The translations under genes and the position numbers were made by a program. A stretch of 5,576 nt of DNA from Paludibacteraceae bacterium. GTDB lineage: Bacteria > Bacteroidota > Bacteroidia > Bacteroidales > Paludibacteraceae. The notes under the pieces were generated by a model, which searched no databases, was not told the origin of the DNA, and saw only the letters and a program-made list of their open reading frames with translations. Shown piece by piece: positions 3,199 to 5,576 of the stretch. The stretch spans positions 1 to 5,576 of the forward strand of contig CAJGDW010000098.1 in assembly GCA_904502115.1 (NCBI GenBank), in the 5' to 3' direction. Every line of letters starts with the position of its first letter. The first letter of the stretch is position 1.

Positions 3199-5576
3199 AT
3201 GAAAAATAAATTTATTGCATATCTGTTTCTTTCTATAGCCCTTGTAGGTCTTTTTACACAATGTTCTACTAAAAAGAATAATTGGGCAACCCGCTCGTAT
3301 CATTACGTTACTGCACGCTACAACGTTAACTTTAATGCGAAGCAAGCCTTTATAAAGGGCGAACAAGCCATAGAGGAAAAGCACATCGACAATTACTCCG
3401 AATTGTTGCCTATTTATCCCATTAGCAACCACGATAATGCGAGTGTGGCATCGGCCGATATGCAGTATTCGGTAGAAAAATGCCAAAAATCCATCAAACA
3501 ACACTCCATCATTAAGAAACCCAAACGCAATCCTTCAAGATCGAAAGATCCTTCTTACAAGGCGTTTATGGCCAAAGAAGAATACAACCCCATGGTGCAA
3601 GAAGCTTGGTTGTTAATGGGTAAAGCGCAATTTTATCAGCTCGATTTTGTGGCAGCCAATGCTACTTTTGCCTACGTAGCACGCCACTTTGACGATAACA
3701 AAGACGTTGCGGCACAGGCCCAATTGTGGGGTGCACGCAGCTATGCCGAAATGGGTTGGTTTTACGAGGCAGAAGACTTGCTAAAACGCATGGACGAGAA
3801 ATCGTTCACCCCAAAAACCAACCAGTTGTACGTACGTGTAATGGCCGACTTGTTGTTAAAACAAGAACAGTACGTAGAGTCCATTCCTTTTTTGGAAACA
3901 GCCATTAAAGAGGCCAAGGGCGAAGAGAAAACCCGCTTTTGTTACATCCTAGCACAGGTGCACGAAAAACTAAAACACTACAACGATGCTTTTGTTTGGT
4001 ACCAAGAAGTGCTAGACAATCATCCGCTGCACGAAATGGAGTTCAATGCCTTGCTAAGCCAAGCACGCTGCTACCAAGGCAAGGATACATCGCCCATTTT
4101 GGCACAGCTCGAAAAACTCATCAAAAAGCAAAGCAACCAAGCGTATTTAGACCAAATTTACTACACCATTGGTCAGCTGTACCACCGCAACGGCAATTTA
4201 GAAAAAGCACAAGAATATTATCAGTTGGCAATTAATTCCAGTACCCGAGGCGGAATTGACAAGGCGCATGCTTTGTTGGCCTTGGCCGATATCCGATACG
4301 ACAAGGAACAATACGTAGAGGCACAGCCACTGTACAACGAGGCATTGCCCATTATTCCTACGCACTATCCCAATTACGAAACCATCGAAAAACGCACGTA
4401 TTTGCTCAACGATATTGCGCGCAACCAGCAAATAGTAATGCTCGAAGATAGCCTTCAGGCTTTGGCAAAATTGCCCGAGGCAGAGCAAATTGCTACCATC
4501 GAAAAGGCCATCGAGGCTAGAAAGAAAGCCGAAGAAGAAGAACGTCGTCGCCTAGAAGAAGCGGCACGTCAGCAAAACCTGCGCGATCAGAACCTTGCTA
4601 TGAGCCAAACCGGTTTGTCATTGGGCGAGGTGGCCGACAAATCGTGGTATTTCTATAATCCCACCTTGGTGATGCGTGGCAGGGTAGAATTCCAAAAAGT
4701 ATGGGGGAATCGTATTTTGGAAGACGATTGGCGACGCAGCAACAAAATGGCATCGTACATCGAAGAAAATTACGATGACGAGGATGAACTGGACGATGAC
4801 GAGCAAGGCGACGAAAAACCCGCATCGCAACCTGCACTTACCCCTTACGATGTAGAATACCATTTGCGTTTGTTGCCTACTACACCAGAAAAATTGCAAA
4901 ACTCTAATTTGGCCATACAAGATGCTTTGGGCAATTTGTTTATCGTATACAACGAAAAAATGGGTATGCACGATAAGGCCATGCAAGTGTACGACGAGTT
5001 AAAACGCCGTTTCCCTGAGTACGCACAAATGGGCGAGGTGCGTTACCGTTTGTACAAAACCTACGAGCGTGCGGGCAATGCTCAAGAGGCAGAACGTATT
5101 AAGCAAGAAATCTTAACCCATCATGCCGATAGCAAGTATGCCAAGTTGTTGTTGAACGAGTTGGTAGAAAGCGAAAGCAACGAGGCAAAAGCCGAGGCCT
5201 TGTATCGTTCTACGTACGAATCGTTCAAAAAAGGCGATTTTGCCACCGTGTTGCAGCAAACCGAAAAGGCCAAAACCTTGTATCCAGAGTGCAGCATGAT
5301 GCCTAAATTCTTGTTTGTAGAGGCGCTTAGCACGGGCAAACAAGATGGCAAAGAGAAATTCAAAGAAAACTTGTCGGCCATTATCGAAAAATACCCCGAT
5401 TCGGATGTAGCTAGCATGGCCAAAAACATGGTGGCACTGATTGCGCAAGGCAAGGAAATACAATCGGTAGCAACCGTATCGGGCTTGGAAGAAGAAAGAG
5501 CCAAGGTGGTTTCTCAAACCGAGTATGCCGAAAACTTGCAAAAGGCAGGCTTTACTTACAACCCAGAGAGCGAACA
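3199..5576 (+). CDS. porW: type IX secretion system lipoprotein PorW/SprE (partial, 3' end outside window)
   Basis: The frame is open from ATG 3199 to the window edge (792 codons, no stop). PorW (SprE in gliding Flavobacteria) is a periplasmic TPR lipoprotein needed for type IX secretion; published work on the family has it link the PorLM motor and PorKN ring to the outer-membrane translocon. Visible here: signal peptide (residues 1-21) with lipid-attachment Cys22; the family start CSTKKNNWATRSYHYVTARY (22-41); and several TPR-like helical pairs, for example around 138-190, 225-275, 315-345 and 356-390. A charged coiled-coil stretch (435-458) follows. Next is the family signature SWYFYNPTLVMRGRVEF (482-498) with WGNR and DWRRSNK, an acidic tract (526-539), and further TPR-like repeats from about 575. 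The residues after Cys lack a surface-export signal, consistent with a periplasmic location. Codon use is richer in G and C than in the islet to the left. Confidence 0.92.
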   Translation, partial: MKNKFIAYLFLSIALVGLFTQCSTKKNNWATRSYHYVTARYNVNFNAKQAFIKGEQAIEEKHIDNYSELLPIYPISNHDNASVASADMQYSVEKCQKSIKQHSIIKKPKRNPSRSKDPSYKAFMAKEEYNPMVQEAWLLMGKAQFYQLDFVAANATFAYVARHFDDNKDVAAQAQLWGARSYAEMGWFYEAEDLLKRMDEKSFTPKTNQLYVRVMADLLLKQEQYVESIPFLETAIKEAKGEEKTRFCYILAQVHEKLKHYNDAFVWYQEVLDNHPLHEMEFNALLSQARCYQGKDTSPILAQLEKLIKKQSNQAYLDQIYYTIGQLYHRNGNLEKAQEYYQLAINSSTRGGIDKAHALLALADIRYDKEQYVEAQPLYNEALPIIPTHYPNYETIEKRTYLLNDIARNQQIVMLEDSLQALAKLPEAEQIATIEKAIEARKKAEEEERRRLEEAARQQNLRDQNLAMSQTGLSLGEVADKSWYFYNPTLVMRGRVEFQKVWGNRILEDDWRRSNKMASYIEENYDDEDELDDDEQGDEKPASQPALTPYDVEYHLRLLPTTPEKLQNSNLAIQDALGNLFIVYNEKMGMHDKAMQVYDELKRRFPEYAQMGEVRYRLYKTYERAGNAQEAERIKQEILTHHADSKYAKLLLNELVESESNEAKAEALYRSTYESFKKGDFATVLQQTEKAKTLYPECSMMPKFLFVEALSTGKQDGKEKFKENLSAIIEKYPDSDVASMAKNMVALIAQGKEIQSVATVSGLEEERAKVVSQTEYAENLQKAGFTYNPESE

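Noticed and set aside
3115..3504. Minus-strand open frame of 129 codons over the start of porW
   Set aside because: It lies opposite the porW signal peptide and family start, has no recognisable domain, and is a shadow of that gene.
4598..5541. Several minus-strand open frames of 79 to 142 codons opposite porW
   Set aside because: All overlap the conserved PorW/SprE frame, show low-complexity or nonsense composition and have no promoter or neighbour support.

Overview
The window looks like chromosomal DNA from a member of the Bacteroidota that has a type IX secretion system. Three things suggest this. The most likely start regions have no Shine-Dalgarno sequence. Promoter boxes of the Bacteroidota form TAnnTTTG occur in four intergenic places. 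The right-hand gene is a PorW/SprE-type lipoprotein, a type IX secretion and gliding component restricted to this phylum. Genus cannot be decided from the sequence.

Layout. Bases 1-53 hold the first codons of a leftward gene that leaves the window. From about 54 to 2110 the DNA is AT-rich and looks like an accessory islet. It starts with a two-gene toxin-antitoxin operon (207-835): an unrecognised antitoxin-like protein and a ParE/RelE-fold toxin joined by an ATGA overlap. It continues with a long apparently non-coding stretch (about 905-1140) that folds into two hairpin domains on the + strand and is probably a structured RNA. This is followed at once by a broken family 2 glycosyltransferase start (1151-1299), an orphan predicted lipoprotein (1322-1897) and a second frameshifted glycosyltransferase remnant (1974-2109). 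A bidirectional terminator hairpin (2111-2139) closes the islet.

From 2161 on the sequence is better conserved and visibly richer in G and C. A complete malate dehydrogenase gene (mdh) reads leftward. Divergent from it across about 96 bases is the long porW/sprE gene, cut by the right edge after 792 codons. Each of the two has its own TAnnTTTG box in the shared intergenic space.

Functionally the window joins housekeeping genes (TCA-cycle malate dehydrogenase, secretion-machine lipoprotein) to a decayed patch of toxin-antitoxin, cell-surface glycosylation remnants and a candidate structured RNA. The RNA is the least explained element. It has a nine-pair stem with three G-U pairs that fold well only as + strand RNA, and an octamer complementary to sequence just downstream.
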